Assembly: GCA_045587385.1 (NCBI GenBank)
Contig: JAZNCE010000120.1
Coordinates: 89,496 to 153,495, forward strand
DNA from: SVQP01 sp045587385
GTDB taxonomy: Bacteria > Bacillota > Clostridia > Oscillospirales > CAG-272
DNA length: 64,000 nt
Direction of reading: 5' to 3'
The first letter of the stretch is position 1. Every line of letters begins with the position of its first letter. Shown piece by piece: positions 1 to 9,624 of this stretch. A program made the position numbers and the translations under genes. The notes beneath the pieces were generated by a model that worked only from the letters and a program-made list of their open reading frames with translations, was not told the origin of the DNA and did not search any database.

Positions 1-764
1 GCTATACTTTTGACGGGTATGCCCTCTATTTCTTCCGGAATAATCACGCGATATCGGAAACCGGAATCACTCTGTGATTTATTCGTGAATCCTAAAACCA
101 CAAATAAGTCTCCACGTTCATTCAATTGATACTGTACATCCTGATCATCCACACGAATTACACCCGGTTCTAATGGAGGCAAAGCTTCTGTTTCCGATTC
201 AAATTCAGTATCTGTTTCCGTTTCGGTATCCGTTTCTCCTATGATCGCGTCAATCTCATCCTTGTGCTTCATATAATACTCATACAATCTCTCAAGGAAA
301 TCCCCGAGATCCTGCATGCTCTCGCCCACAAAGCCATCACTTTGCATGGATTGCAGCTTATCGATGACCGAATCATCCGTACCTGCGCTGAGAGCTTTGA
401 AGAGCTCTTCGGTAAACTTCCATTCGATCCAATTCAGCTGCAGCGCACTTTGCGCAGGTGGCGTAGGATCGTCGGGATCGTCCGGATCTGCGGGCTGCTT
501 ATCCAACGGGAACAGCACGTTCTCGATGACTTGGCTGCCCCATTCTTGCACGGGCTTGCTGCCAAGCACGATAAAGGACAGCGGCAGAGAGACAAGCAGC
601 ATGGAGAAGACCAAAGCAAGGCAGGCTGCGCTGATGAAGATGCCGCGGTTTCTCTTTCGGCGTCTTGATTTGAGAATGGACAGCTTGGTTTCGTACTGCA
701 CATACTCAATGATATACTTTTGGTCAATGGCGGAAATCGCGTCAATCATTACGTTCTTATTCAT
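1..764 (-). CDS. LRR-type putative anti-sigma receptor, module A (3' part outside window)
   Basis: Single-pass membrane protein, cut off by the window edge, so only about 254 N-terminal residues are seen. Residues 1-40 are cytoplasmic, with MNKNVMIDAISAID at the start and a basic KSRRRKRNR stretch; residues 41-68 form the membrane helix. The outer part has a TDDSVIDK segment, a Thr/Glu-rich linker and then RVIIPEEIEGIPVKSI, which resembles the cap just before BspA-like leucine-rich repeats. The stretch after the helix is very close to that of the module B protein (both contain AGTDDSVIDK, LGDFL and LYEYY), so A and B look like recent duplicates. Its ATG overlaps the sigma gene's TGA by 4 bases. 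Inferred role: anti-sigma factor with a surface-binding ectodomain. Function is not proven. Confidence 0.75.
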   Translation of the reverse strand, partial: MNKNVMIDAISAIDQKYIIEYVQYETKLSILKSRRRKRNRGIFISAACLALVFSMLLVSLPLSFIVLGSKPVQEWGSQVIENVLFPLDKQPADPDDPDDPTPPAQSALQLNWIEWKFTEELFKALSAGTDDSVIDKLQSMQSDGFVGESMQDLGDFLERLYEYYMKHKDEIDAIIGETDTETETDTEFESETEALPPLEPGVIRVDDQDVQYQLNERGDLFVVLGFTNKSQSDSGFRYRVIIPEEIEGIPVKSI

Positions 765-1336
765 AGACCGATCCCCTCCTCTTGAAGTTTTTCGCGAAGG
801 GTTTGCTTGATGTACGCGATCTGCTTGGAGACCTTGGAGCGACTTACGCCCATTTCGCTTGCAATGTCATCGATCGACTTGCCGAAATAGTATCTTCCAA
901 GGAAAATATACCGCTGATCCTTATCAAGGCTTGCAATATACGATTCGATGACCGTGGCGAGCATGTGCGCATCATCCGTTTCGCGCACATCCGCCAGCAC
1001 GTCCTCCAGCTCGGAGAGTGATACGGCTTGGCTCATCGCGGCTCTTTTCTGCGCCTTTTGTCTGCGACCGACCATCAAGGACTGGTTGCGGATAATGGCA
1101 GCCAAAAAGGCTTTGAGCAGATACGGGCGTTCGGGCGGAATGGTGTTCCATGCAGCCAGATAGGTGTCGTTGAGGCACTCCTCACTGTCTTGCATATCTT
1201 TGAGAATATTGTTTGCAATTTTCAGCAAATACGCGCGGTATTTGTCGTCGGTGTGTTTGATAGCATTCTCATTGCGCGCCCAGTATAGCGCAATGATCTC
1301 ATCGTCGCTCAGAATGCGGACGTAGTTCGTTTCCAT
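761..1336 (-). CDS. ECF-like sigma-70 family RNA polymerase sigma factor, module A
   Basis: 191-residue alternative sigma factor. Region 2 is visible at about residues 15-90 (LYWARNENAI, SEECLNDTYLAAWNTIPP) and region 4 at about residues 130-185, ending in a helix-turn-helix (DIASEMGVSRSKVSKQI). The LYWxRxExAI signature and the NDTYL-WN-IPP block recur in all five sigma factors of this window. It directs RNA polymerase to a small gene set and is probably held inactive by the membrane protein encoded just downstream. The two genes share an ATGA overlap, which suggests translational coupling. The start ATG has an AAGGAG site upstream. A promoter resembling ECF promoters lies before it, so autoregulation is likely (inferred). 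Confidence 0.9.
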   Translation of the reverse strand: METNYVRILSDDEIIALYWARNENAIKHTDDKYRAYLLKIANNILKDMQDSEECLNDTYLAAWNTIPPERPYLLKAFLAAIIRNQSLMVGRRQKAQKRAAMSQAVSLSELEDVLADVRETDDAHMLATVIESYIASLDKDQRYIFLGRYYFGKSIDDIASEMGVSRSKVSKQIAYIKQTLREKLQEEGIGL

Positions 1337-1369
1337 ATCATTCTCCTTTCAGCATCCTTCACCCTTATA

Positions 1370-1395
1370 GATGCGTTTTTTTAGAAAAAGTGTAC
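1370..1395 (-). promoter_or_regulatory. Putative ECF-type promoter of module A
   Basis: Read on the minus strand: GTACAC, 16 bases, CATC, followed by TATAAGGGTGAAGG. It aligns base for base in spacing with TGAAAC-N16-CGTC-TATATAGGTGAAGG at 49.3 kb. ECF promoters typically have an AAC-type -35 and a CGTC-type -10. The match here is partial, so this is a candidate autoregulatory site. Confidence 0.5.
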
Positions 1396-1428
1396 GGTTT
1401 TGGAAAAATATTTTTTATTTTTATAAAA

Positions 1429-1452
1429 TCGGTGGGAGCAAGCCCCCACCGA
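1429..1452 (-). terminator. Terminator after the fucosidase gene
   Basis: Stem TCGGTGGG/CCCACCGA with a short loop, just past the stop of the GH29 gene. In the minus direction it is followed by ATTTTATAAAAAT, a loose U-rich tract. The loop and stem (GGGAGCAAGCCCCC) resemble a repeat at 63.2 kb. Confidence 0.6.
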
Positions 1453-1460
1453 AATCGATA

Positions 1461-2429
1461 TTATTCCTCTCTCTTGCCAACCTCGCGCAGAATTTCAAGC
1501 GCAGGCACGGGAATTCTGCCAAGATGGTCGGGTCCTACGTTCAGCAGGTAGTTGACGCCGCGGGCGTTGAGATGATTCTTGATGCGAATGACCTCGTCTG
1601 CATTCTTCCAGTTATCGTCAAAATACTTAAAGCCCCAGGTATCGTTGAGCGTAGTGGGAGATTCCACCAGTATGTCCTCCATATATTCGTCGGGAATGAC
1701 GTTGTCGCCCATGGAAACGTAGTCGCCAAGTCCGTTGCCTATGCGGGAATTCAGCAGGCATTCGGGCTGCAGCTCTTTGACAAGATCGCGCAATTCCTTG
1801 GATTGCTCGGGCGTGATCTGAAAAGGCGTATCACACCAAAGCAGGCAAATATCACCGTACTTGGTCAAAATCTCACGGATCTGCGGCAGGATCTTTGCGC
1901 GGAAGCATTGCTCATAATTCTTATGATCATCGTCCGGGAAATCCCAGTTGTTGGTCCAATGCGTGTCGTCAATATTCAGGTGCGAGGGATGATAACCGCC
2001 GCCGTTGGGCTCATGCCAGTCAAGCTCCTGAGAATAATACAAACCCAGCTTAAGCCCATGCTTTTTGCAAGCCGCTGCGATCTCACCGATCACGTCTCTG
2101 CCAAAGGGCGTTGCGTCTACCACGTTGTAGTTGTCGTACTCGGATTTGAACATGCAAAAGCCGTCGTGGTGCTTACTGGTCACGACCATGTAATTCATGC
2201 CCGCATCCTTGGCAAGCTTTACCCATTCTTCCGCATCAAAGTAAATGGGGTTGAACGCCTTTGCAAGCTGCGCATATTCCTCGTTCGGAATACGGAAATA
2301 CGCCTGCGCCCATTCTGCGATCATACCAATGCGCTTTCCGCGGTGCTCCCCTGCCAGCAGCGAATACAGACCCCAGTGGATCATCAAACCGAATTTGGCC
2401 TCTTTTTTGAACCATTCCTTATTGGTCAT
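1461..2429 (-). CDS. GH29 alpha-L-fucosidase-like glycosidase, cytosolic
   Basis: 322-residue TIM-barrel protein of glycoside hydrolase family 29, which releases alpha-L-fucose by a retaining mechanism. Visible signatures: MIHWGLYS near residue 16, SKHHDGFCMF near 85, and LLWCD near 196 with Asp200 as the expected nucleophile. The acid/base is not conserved across the family and cannot be placed. There is no signal peptide, and the protein stops after the barrel without the C-terminal beta-sandwich common in longer family members. It is therefore probably cytosolic, acting on imported oligosaccharides. It is the last gene of a transcript with three small membrane proteins, 4 bases after the previous stop, with AGGAG about 9 bases before the ATG. 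Confidence 0.88.
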   Translation of the reverse strand: MTNKEWFKKEAKFGLMIHWGLYSLLAGEHRGKRIGMIAEWAQAYFRIPNEEYAQLAKAFNPIYFDAEEWVKLAKDAGMNYMVVTSKHHDGFCMFKSEYDNYNVVDATPFGRDVIGEIAAACKKHGLKLGLYYSQELDWHEPNGGGYHPSHLNIDDTHWTNNWDFPDDDHKNYEQCFRAKILPQIREILTKYGDICLLWCDTPFQITPEQSKELRDLVKELQPECLLNSRIGNGLGDYVSMGDNVIPDEYMEDILVESPTTLNDTWGFKYFDDNWKNADEVIRIKNHLNARGVNYLLNVGPDHLGRIPVPALEILREVGKREE

Positions 2430-2433
2430 TGCC

Positions 2434-3012
2434 TTATTCTCCTATCTTTCCGTTGTATGTAAAGAATTTTGTGTTGTACACGTATGCAACCTCTGCGTTG
2501 CCCAAGCGTCTGACGATATAGAATTTATCGCCGCGCAGCGAGGTATTCTCCAGCCCCTTGGGCGAGATATACATCTCCTTGCTCCAGGCGTACAGCTTAT
2601 CAGTCTCGGGCACGCGCCACGTGGCGTTTTGAAACACAAAGACCGTAACGGTTTTGGTATAATGCGTATGCCTTCTGCCAAAGCTACCGGCGGTATGCGG
2701 CTCGTATACAGTTTCGGTGGTAATGTGCGAGAGCGTGTCGATCTCCACGAGCAGCTCACCGTCATGCTGCACCTCAAAGATCACATCCTGATCTTCCCTG
2801 TTTTGCTTGACGTACAGATAAATGGGAATAATGGCAAGCAGTCCAACCGCGATGCCAAGCAACACGTGTACCAAAACGCCCGCCAAGATCGCCGCAACCC
2901 CAATGGGTATGATCCACACGAGCGTTTTATCGTCGTTTGCATCTGCCTTTTTGACCTCGTTACCAAGCACGTCCTGCCTGATGATCTCGTCTGTCAATAT
3001 TTCTTTGGTCAT
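2434..3012 (-). CDS. Small two-helix membrane protein, third of a tandem trio
   Basis: 192 residues with no family recognised. The N-terminal 30 residues are polar, followed by a hydrophobic stretch at about residues 30-68 (likely two helices, IIPIGVAAILAGVLV and GIAVGLLAIIPIYLYV). A soluble domain of about 125 residues follows, rich in beta-type residues and ending KFFTYNGKIGE. The gene upstream ends EKFFTYKE, and the layout (polar N-terminus, helix pair, soluble domain) is the same, so these look like diverged paralogues. Its RBS, AAGGAG, lies in the last codons of the upstream gene, pointing to coupled translation. Role unknown; co-transcription with the fucosidase is inferred from spacing. 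Confidence 0.8.
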   Translation of the reverse strand: MTKEILTDEIIRQDVLGNEVKKADANDDKTLVWIIPIGVAAILAGVLVHVLLGIAVGLLAIIPIYLYVKQNREDQDVIFEVQHDGELLVEIDTLSHITTETVYEPHTAGSFGRRHTHYTKTVTVFVFQNATWRVPETDKLYAWSKEMYISPKGLENTSLRGDKFYIVRRLGNAEVAYVYNTKFFTYNGKIGE

Positions 3013-3018
3013 ATCGTT

Positions 3019-3585
3019 TTACTCCTTATATGTAAAGAACTTTTCGCTGTACAGATCCACGACCGTTTGCGGATCGTTTTTCATTGTCACAATAATATAG
3101 GTGTCCCCGTATTCGGACATCTGCAGCCAGACCGATAATCTTGACGGGCAGCTCGAACCGTTTCTCTTATCGTGATAAATGCGATATTCCTTGCCCTCTT
3201 CAAAGGTGACCACATCATAGCCGTGATCCATCAAGGAATGCCACGGGTCAAACTCCACGAAGCTTAAAAACTTGGCGCGCTCGATGACGACCTGTCCGCC
3301 GTCCTTATTTTTGACCGCGCGGATCAACATGACCGTTTTATATATCAGATATGCGCATACCGCTGCCAGCGCAAGCAGGACAACGCCGCAAAACGCCATA
3401 AAACCCACCGCTTGATCTGCGGGCTCTTTTGCAAGCTCTTTGAACAACCGGGATGCAAAGATCGCAAACACGATTGCCGTGATCACGCCTGCCGCACCGT
3501 ATATCGGGAAATAGAAATACGCGCCGCGGTTGAATTTTTTGAGCAGCATTTCCCTTGTAATGACTTCTCTTCTGTCTTCTTGCAC
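3019..3585 (-). CDS. Small two-helix membrane protein, second of a tandem trio
   Basis: 188 residues, family not recognised. The GTG at 3585 is chosen as start because GGAGG precedes it by 6 bases and that RBS lies in the final codons of the upstream gene; an in-frame ATG 18 bases earlier has no good RBS. Two hydrophobic segments (about residues 25-45 and 60-85, VGFMAFCGVVLLALAAVCAYLIY region) are followed by a soluble domain with DVVTFEEGKEYRIYH and a C-terminal EKFFTYKE. It shares size and layout with both neighbours. The three are probably ancient tandem duplicates forming a membrane assembly, but no function can be assigned. Confidence 0.78.
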   Translation of the reverse strand: MQEDRREVITREMLLKKFNRGAYFYFPIYGAAGVITAIVFAIFASRLFKELAKEPADQAVGFMAFCGVVLLALAAVCAYLIYKTVMLIRAVKNKDGGQVVIERAKFLSFVEFDPWHSLMDHGYDVVTFEEGKEYRIYHDKRNGSSCPSRLSVWLQMSEYGDTYIIVTMKNDPQTVVDLYSEKFFTYKE

Positions 3586-3586
3586 G

Positions 3587-4159
3587 TTATCCCTCCGTGT
3601 CATCAACGTATTCGTACAAAGCCTCGGGATAGATCATCTGCAGCTCCCAGCTCTTTTTCTGATAAATCACCAAAATAAAGGATGCCCCCACACCGAATTT
3701 GTCGCGTGCACGGTTTTTCTCGGACTCTGTCCACAGCCCCTCTTTCATGGTAAAGGTGTTTCCTCGCGCAAATTCAAACACGTCGTATTCGATTTCTTTT
3801 AACGTGTGCGTGCGGTGGCTGTAATAGGTTTCCACGCACTTGCGCACTTCGGTCAGCGTGTCAATCATCACGGTGACGTCGCCCTGCGTAACGCTGTGCT
3901 TCTTTTGATGCATGTCAAAGATCAACTTGACGCCGCCAATGAGCAAAATGGGAATAGCGGCGCATGGAATAATACCAAAAAGAAAGCCAAGCAAAAGATT
4001 GACCTCGCGCCATATCCAATTTGCCGCAAGCAGCATCACCAAAAACGGCACACACGCGCCAAAAGCCGCGAATATCATCATCTGAAATTTGTCGGTCGCG
4101 CGCTCGGTTATGGTTCGCACTATATCAGATCTTTTCAGTATCTTTCTCTGCTCTGTCAT
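3587..4159 (-). CDS. Small two-helix membrane protein, first of a tandem trio
   Basis: 190 residues, family not recognised. The ATG at 4159 follows AAGGAG at proper distance; an upstream extension in frame exists but crosses the promoter and is unlikely to be translated. Residues 25-48 and 52-78 are hydrophobic (MMIFAAFGACVPFLVMLLAA; FGIIPCAAIPILLIGGVKLI). The remaining 110 residues form a soluble domain ending EALYEYVDDTEG. It heads the transcript that ends with the GH29 gene and is expressed from a perfect sigma-A promoter. Confidence 0.8.
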   Translation of the reverse strand: MTEQRKILKRSDIVRTITERATDKFQMMIFAAFGACVPFLVMLLAANWIWREVNLLLGFLFGIIPCAAIPILLIGGVKLIFDMHQKKHSVTQGDVTVMIDTLTEVRKCVETYYSHRTHTLKEIEYDVFEFARGNTFTMKEGLWTESEKNRARDKFGVGASFILVIYQKKSWELQMIYPEALYEYVDDTEG

Positions 4160-4192
4160 ACGCTTCTCCTTGCTTTGACAATCATTATACAC

Positions 4193-4221
4193 ATTATACC
4201 AAATACAAGCGCAAATGTCAA
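4193..4221 (-). promoter_or_regulatory. Consensus sigma-A promoter for the trio-fucosidase operon
   Basis: Minus strand TTGACA, 17 bases, TATAAT: a perfect match to the vegetative consensus, about 34 bases before the first ATG. Strong constitutive expression is expected unless a repressor acts; no operator was recognised. Confidence 0.85.
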
Positions 4222-4242
4222 CAAATCGCAACAAAAAGAGAT

Positions 4243-4267
4243 GCCCCGACGGAAATTCCGTCGGGGC
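4243..4267 (-). terminator. Terminator after the module B receptor gene
   Basis: Hairpin GCCCCGACGGAA/TTCCGTCGGGGC followed in the minus direction by ATCTCTTTTTG. It separates the module B receptor from the promoter of the trio operon. Confidence 0.75.
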
Positions 4268-4280
4268 TTGCGTATGTCGT

Positions 4281-6613
<2,333 letters not shown>

Positions 6614-6617
<4 letters not shown>

Positions 6618-7198
6618 ACCGTGTAGCCCTCCTTTTCCAGTGCACTTTTCAAGGAAGTCCTGATGTAGGCAACGTCTGCATTGACAGTAGAGCGGGCAAC
6701 GCCAAGCACCTGCGCGATCTCGTCAAGAGGTTGCGCATCGTAATAACGGGCAAAGAATACGTATCTCTTTCGTTCGTCCAGCGTGCGCAGCCATGCGCTG
6801 ATCACCTCGGCAAGCTGCGCTGCATCACTTTCGGTGTAATCATCGCCATCCTCAAGGGCATATCCCTGCAGATCCTCAAAGGATGCAACAAAGCATGGCG
6901 GTATGCTCTTTTTGCGGTGCTTTTGACGGTAACGGTCAATTGCCTGATTACGCATGATGCTGCCAACAAATGCTTGCAGCACGCGCGGACGTTTGGGCGG
7001 AATGGCATTCCACGTGTCTAAATAGGTATCGTTGAGGCATTCCTCACTGTCCTGCATATCCTGCAGGATATTATATGCTGTTTTGAGCAGATAGCTGCGA
7101 TATTTGATGTCCGTATGCTTGATCGCGGCTTCATCCCGCGCCCAATACAGCTCAATGATCGCTTCATCGCTGAGCATATAGCTGTTTTCTTGCTTCAT
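6614..7198 (-). CDS. ECF-like sigma-70 family sigma factor, module B
   Basis: 194 residues. Region 2 carries LYWARDEAAIKHTD, YNILQDMQDSEECLNDTYL and NAIPPKRP; region 4 carries RYVFFARYYDAQPLDEIAQVLGVARSTV. It is the closest relative in this window to the module A sigma (shared AIKHTD-KYR-YLLK and QDSEECLNDTYL), again pointing to duplication of the whole module. The stop overlaps the receptor start by 4 bases. The start has GGAG upstream, with a putative ECF promoter and TATATAGGTGAAGGA leader ahead. Confidence 0.9.
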
Positions 7199-7232
7199 AA
7201 TGCTTCTCCTTTATATGTCCTTCACCTATATA

Positions 7233-7259
7233 GACGATGATTTGTCGGGAAACGTCCGA
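7233..7259 (-). promoter_or_regulatory. Putative ECF-type promoter of module B
   Basis: Minus strand: CGTC -10 element followed by TATATAGGTGAAGGA, identical in this part to the site at 49.3 kb. The -35 is less clear; TCGGAC lies 17 bases upstream. Autoregulation by the module's own sigma factor is inferred. Confidence 0.5.
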
Positions 7260-7281
7260 CGTTTTTTGAAAATTTTTCAAA

Positions 7282-7306
7282 AAACGGGCGAAAAATTTCG
7301 CCCGTT
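7282..7306 (-). terminator. Terminator after asnS
   Basis: Stem AAACGGGCGAAA/TTTCGCCCGTTT, followed in the minus direction by a T-rich run (GTTTTTTG). It lies 12 bases beyond the asnS stop. Confidence 0.8.
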
Positions 7307-7317
7307 TCTGTTTTTGA

Positions 7318-8712
7318 TTAATATTCTGCGTTGCCAACCGTTCTGGGGTAAGGAATGACGTCGCGGATGTTGGAAACACCGGTCAAGTACATGATAATAC
7401 GCTCAAAGCCCAGACCGTAGCCTGCGTGCTTGGTGCCACCGTACTTGCGCAGGTTGACGTACCACCAGTAGTCCTCTTCCTTCAGGTTGCACTCTGCCAT
7501 TCTTTCAAGCAGAACGTCCAGTCTCTCTTCTCTCTGGCTACCGCCGATGATCTCACCGACACCGGGAACCAGCAGGTCCATAGCGGCAACGGTCTTGCCG
7601 TCGTCGTTGAGTCTCATATAGAAGGACTTGATCTCCTTGGGATAGTCAATGACGAATACGGGACAGCCGTAAACCTGCTCGGTCAGGTATCTCTCGTGCT
7701 CGGTCTGCAGATCGCAGCCCCAGGATACGGGATACTTGAAGTCTGCGCCCGACTTGGACAGCAGCTCAACAGCCTCGGTATAGGTCACCTTCTTATATTC
7801 GCTCTTGGCAAGCGTGTTGAGTCTTTCCAGCAGGGTCTTATCCACAAAGCTGTTAAAGAAGTTGAGCTCGCGCTCGCAGTTTTTCAGCACGTGCTTGATG
7901 ATATACTGGATCATATCCCATGCAAGCTGCATGTTGTCGTTCAGATCGGCAAATGCGATCTCGGGCTCGATCATCCAGAACTCTGCCGCATGACGCGCGG
8001 TGTTGGAGTTCTCTGCACGGAAGGTAGGACCAAAGGTATAAATGTTACCAAACGCCATAGCGTAGGTCTCGCCCTCCAGCTGACCCGAAACGGTCAGGTT
8101 AGCGGACTTGCCAAAGAAGTCCTGCGAATAATCGATCTTGCCGTCCTCGGTCTTGGGCGGGTTCTCCATATCCATGGTAGTCACGCGGAACATCTCGCCT
8201 GCGCCCTCGCAGTCGGATGCGGTGATCAGAGGGGTGTGTACGTATACGAATCCGCGCTCGTGGAAGAAGGTGTGGATTGCATAAGCAACCTCGCTGCGTA
8301 CGCGGAAAACTGCGGAGAACAGATTGGTTCTGGGACGCAGATATGCCTGCTCACGCAGATACTCCACGGTATGACGCTTCTTCTGCAGAGGGTAATCGGG
8401 AGTGGAGGTGCCTTCTACCTCAACGGAGATAGCCTTGATCTCAAAGGGCTGCTTCATTTCGGGAGTCAGCTCCACGGTACCGACAACGACCAGCGATGCG
8501 CCAACGTTCTGCTTTGCAATCTCGGTATAATTGTCGATCTTATCTCTCTCAAAAACGATCTGTGCGCCGGTAAAGCAGCTACCGTCGTTGAGATCGATAA
8601 AGCCAAACGCCTTGCTATCACGAATGCTTCTTGCCCAACCGCCAAGCACGACCTGCTTGCCGGAGTAGGCTTCCATATCTTCATAAATGCTTCTGATCAG
8701 ATCTCTTTTCAT
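7318..8712 (-). CDS. asnS: Asparaginyl-tRNA synthetase
   Basis: 464-residue cytosolic class IIb aminoacyl-tRNA synthetase that charges tRNA-Asn with asparagine. The N-terminal OB-fold anticodon-binding domain is at about residues 15-110 (VVLGGWARSIRDSKAFGFIDLNDG). The catalytic domain follows, with motif 2 (GPTFRAENSNTARHAAEFWMI) and motif 3 (GLGFERIIMYLTG). Length is normal for the family. It sits 22 bases downstream of a lipoprotein gene and is probably read from the consensus promoter ahead of that gene, since no closer promoter is visible. Presence of AsnRS means direct charging rather than only the tRNA-dependent amidation route. Confidence 0.97.
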   Translation of the reverse strand: MKRDLIRSIYEDMEAYSGKQVVLGGWARSIRDSKAFGFIDLNDGSCFTGAQIVFERDKIDNYTEIAKQNVGASLVVVGTVELTPEMKQPFEIKAISVEVEGTSTPDYPLQKKRHTVEYLREQAYLRPRTNLFSAVFRVRSEVAYAIHTFFHERGFVYVHTPLITASDCEGAGEMFRVTTMDMENPPKTEDGKIDYSQDFFGKSANLTVSGQLEGETYAMAFGNIYTFGPTFRAENSNTARHAAEFWMIEPEIAFADLNDNMQLAWDMIQYIIKHVLKNCERELNFFNSFVDKTLLERLNTLAKSEYKKVTYTEAVELLSKSGADFKYPVSWGCDLQTEHERYLTEQVYGCPVFVIDYPKEIKSFYMRLNDDGKTVAAMDLLVPGVGEIIGGSQREERLDVLLERMAECNLKEEDYWWYVNLRKYGGTKHAGYGLGFERIIMYLTGVSNIRDVIPYPRTVGNAEY

Positions 8713-8734
8713 TTCTATTGCTCCTTGCTAATAA

Positions 8735-9466
8735 TTACTGTCCAAATCCGCCTAAAAGACCGCCAAGCTGTCCGTAACCGGGGATCATTTCCTCAAGAAT
8801 GCCGTCCATGTATCCGTCATTCCCCTTCATGGCGTTATATACCGACTCGTAAATGGCATCGTATATCGCACCGCCAACAACCTCATTGATGCGTTCCACA
8901 ACGGAGTTTGCCACAGCCTCCGCGGTTTTATCTGCGATATAGTCGCGCAAATCGTCCGCATCATCCTCGGGCAGCTGCTCCTCGGTGGTCTCCTCATCTG
9001 TCGGCTGCTCGGTGGTCTGCTCGGTCTTTTCGAAGCGATCTTCGATCCAAGCCTTGATCAGCCCTTTGATAAACTCGGAGGTCGAGCTGCTGCCTATGTA
9101 TAGATCCAACACCTCAGCGATGATCTTCTCATAGTCATAATCGCCGTTGCCAAGTCCGCCAAGCGAACCCAACAGATCCTCCACTATGCCGCCATATTCG
9201 GTGGTCACTTCCTCGGTGGTCGGCTCTTCGGTGGTTTGCTCGAACTTACCGATTGCTTCTAAGATCGACTCTGCCATCTGGTTCTTGAGATCCTCGATCT
9301 CTTGATCGGAAAGCTCAGGTTCTGTCTCTATTTCCGTTTCTTTTTCGGTCTCGCGTTCTGTTTCCTTGGGGTCGTCTTTATTATCCTTGTCACCGCATGC
9401 GGCAAGCACGGACACAGTCATCAGCAACACAAGCAGCAATGCAACAAGTCTCAAATACTGTTTCAT
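8735..9466 (-). CDS. Lipoprotein of unknown function with Thr/Glu-rich segments
   Basis: 243 residues. A lipoprotein signal peptide ends at LAAC (Cys about residue 24), so the mature protein is anchored to the outer face of the membrane. The rest is acidic and low in complexity, with two TTE-rich runs (TTEEPTTEEVTTE; TEQTTEQPTDEETTEEQ) between predicted helical parts, ending in a Gly/Leu-rich tail (GYGQLGGLLGGFGQ). No family was recognised. It leads the transcript into asnS from a perfect sigma-A promoter, which is an unusual partner for a tRNA synthetase. Confidence 0.8.
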   Translation of the reverse strand: MKQYLRLVALLLVLLMTVSVLAACGDKDNKDDPKETERETEKETEIETEPELSDQEIEDLKNQMAESILEAIGKFEQTTEEPTTEEVTTEYGGIVEDLLGSLGGLGNGDYDYEKIIAEVLDLYIGSSSTSEFIKGLIKAWIEDRFEKTEQTTEQPTDEETTEEQLPEDDADDLRDYIADKTAEAVANSVVERINEVVGGAIYDAIYESVYNAMKGNDGYMDGILEEMIPGYGQLGGLLGGFGQ

Positions 9467-9512
9467 ATGTTTGCTGTTCCTTTCTCTATCAGGTATTTAT
9501 AAAACACTAATC

Positions 9513-9541
9513 ATTATAACATTATTTATCCGTAATGTCAA
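9513..9541 (-). promoter_or_regulatory. Perfect sigma-A promoter before the lipoprotein-asnS pair
   Basis: Minus strand TTGACA, 17 bases, TATAAT. The transcript would start about 40 bases before the lipoprotein ATG. Confidence 0.87.
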
Positions 9542-9585
9542 CCTTTTTACAAAAATACAGTAATTTCCTTGCGTTTTTTCACGCG

Positions 9586-9620
9586 AAAAAAGCCTGTTCC
9601 CGATTGAGAAACAGGCTTTT
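9586..9620 (-). terminator. Terminator after the GH42-like lipoprotein
   Basis: Stem AAAAGCCTGTTTC/GGAACAGGCTTTTT lies just past the stop, with a run of T in the minus direction. It probably ends the long transcript that begins near 18.57 kb. Confidence 0.85.
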
Positions 9621-9624
9621 CGGT

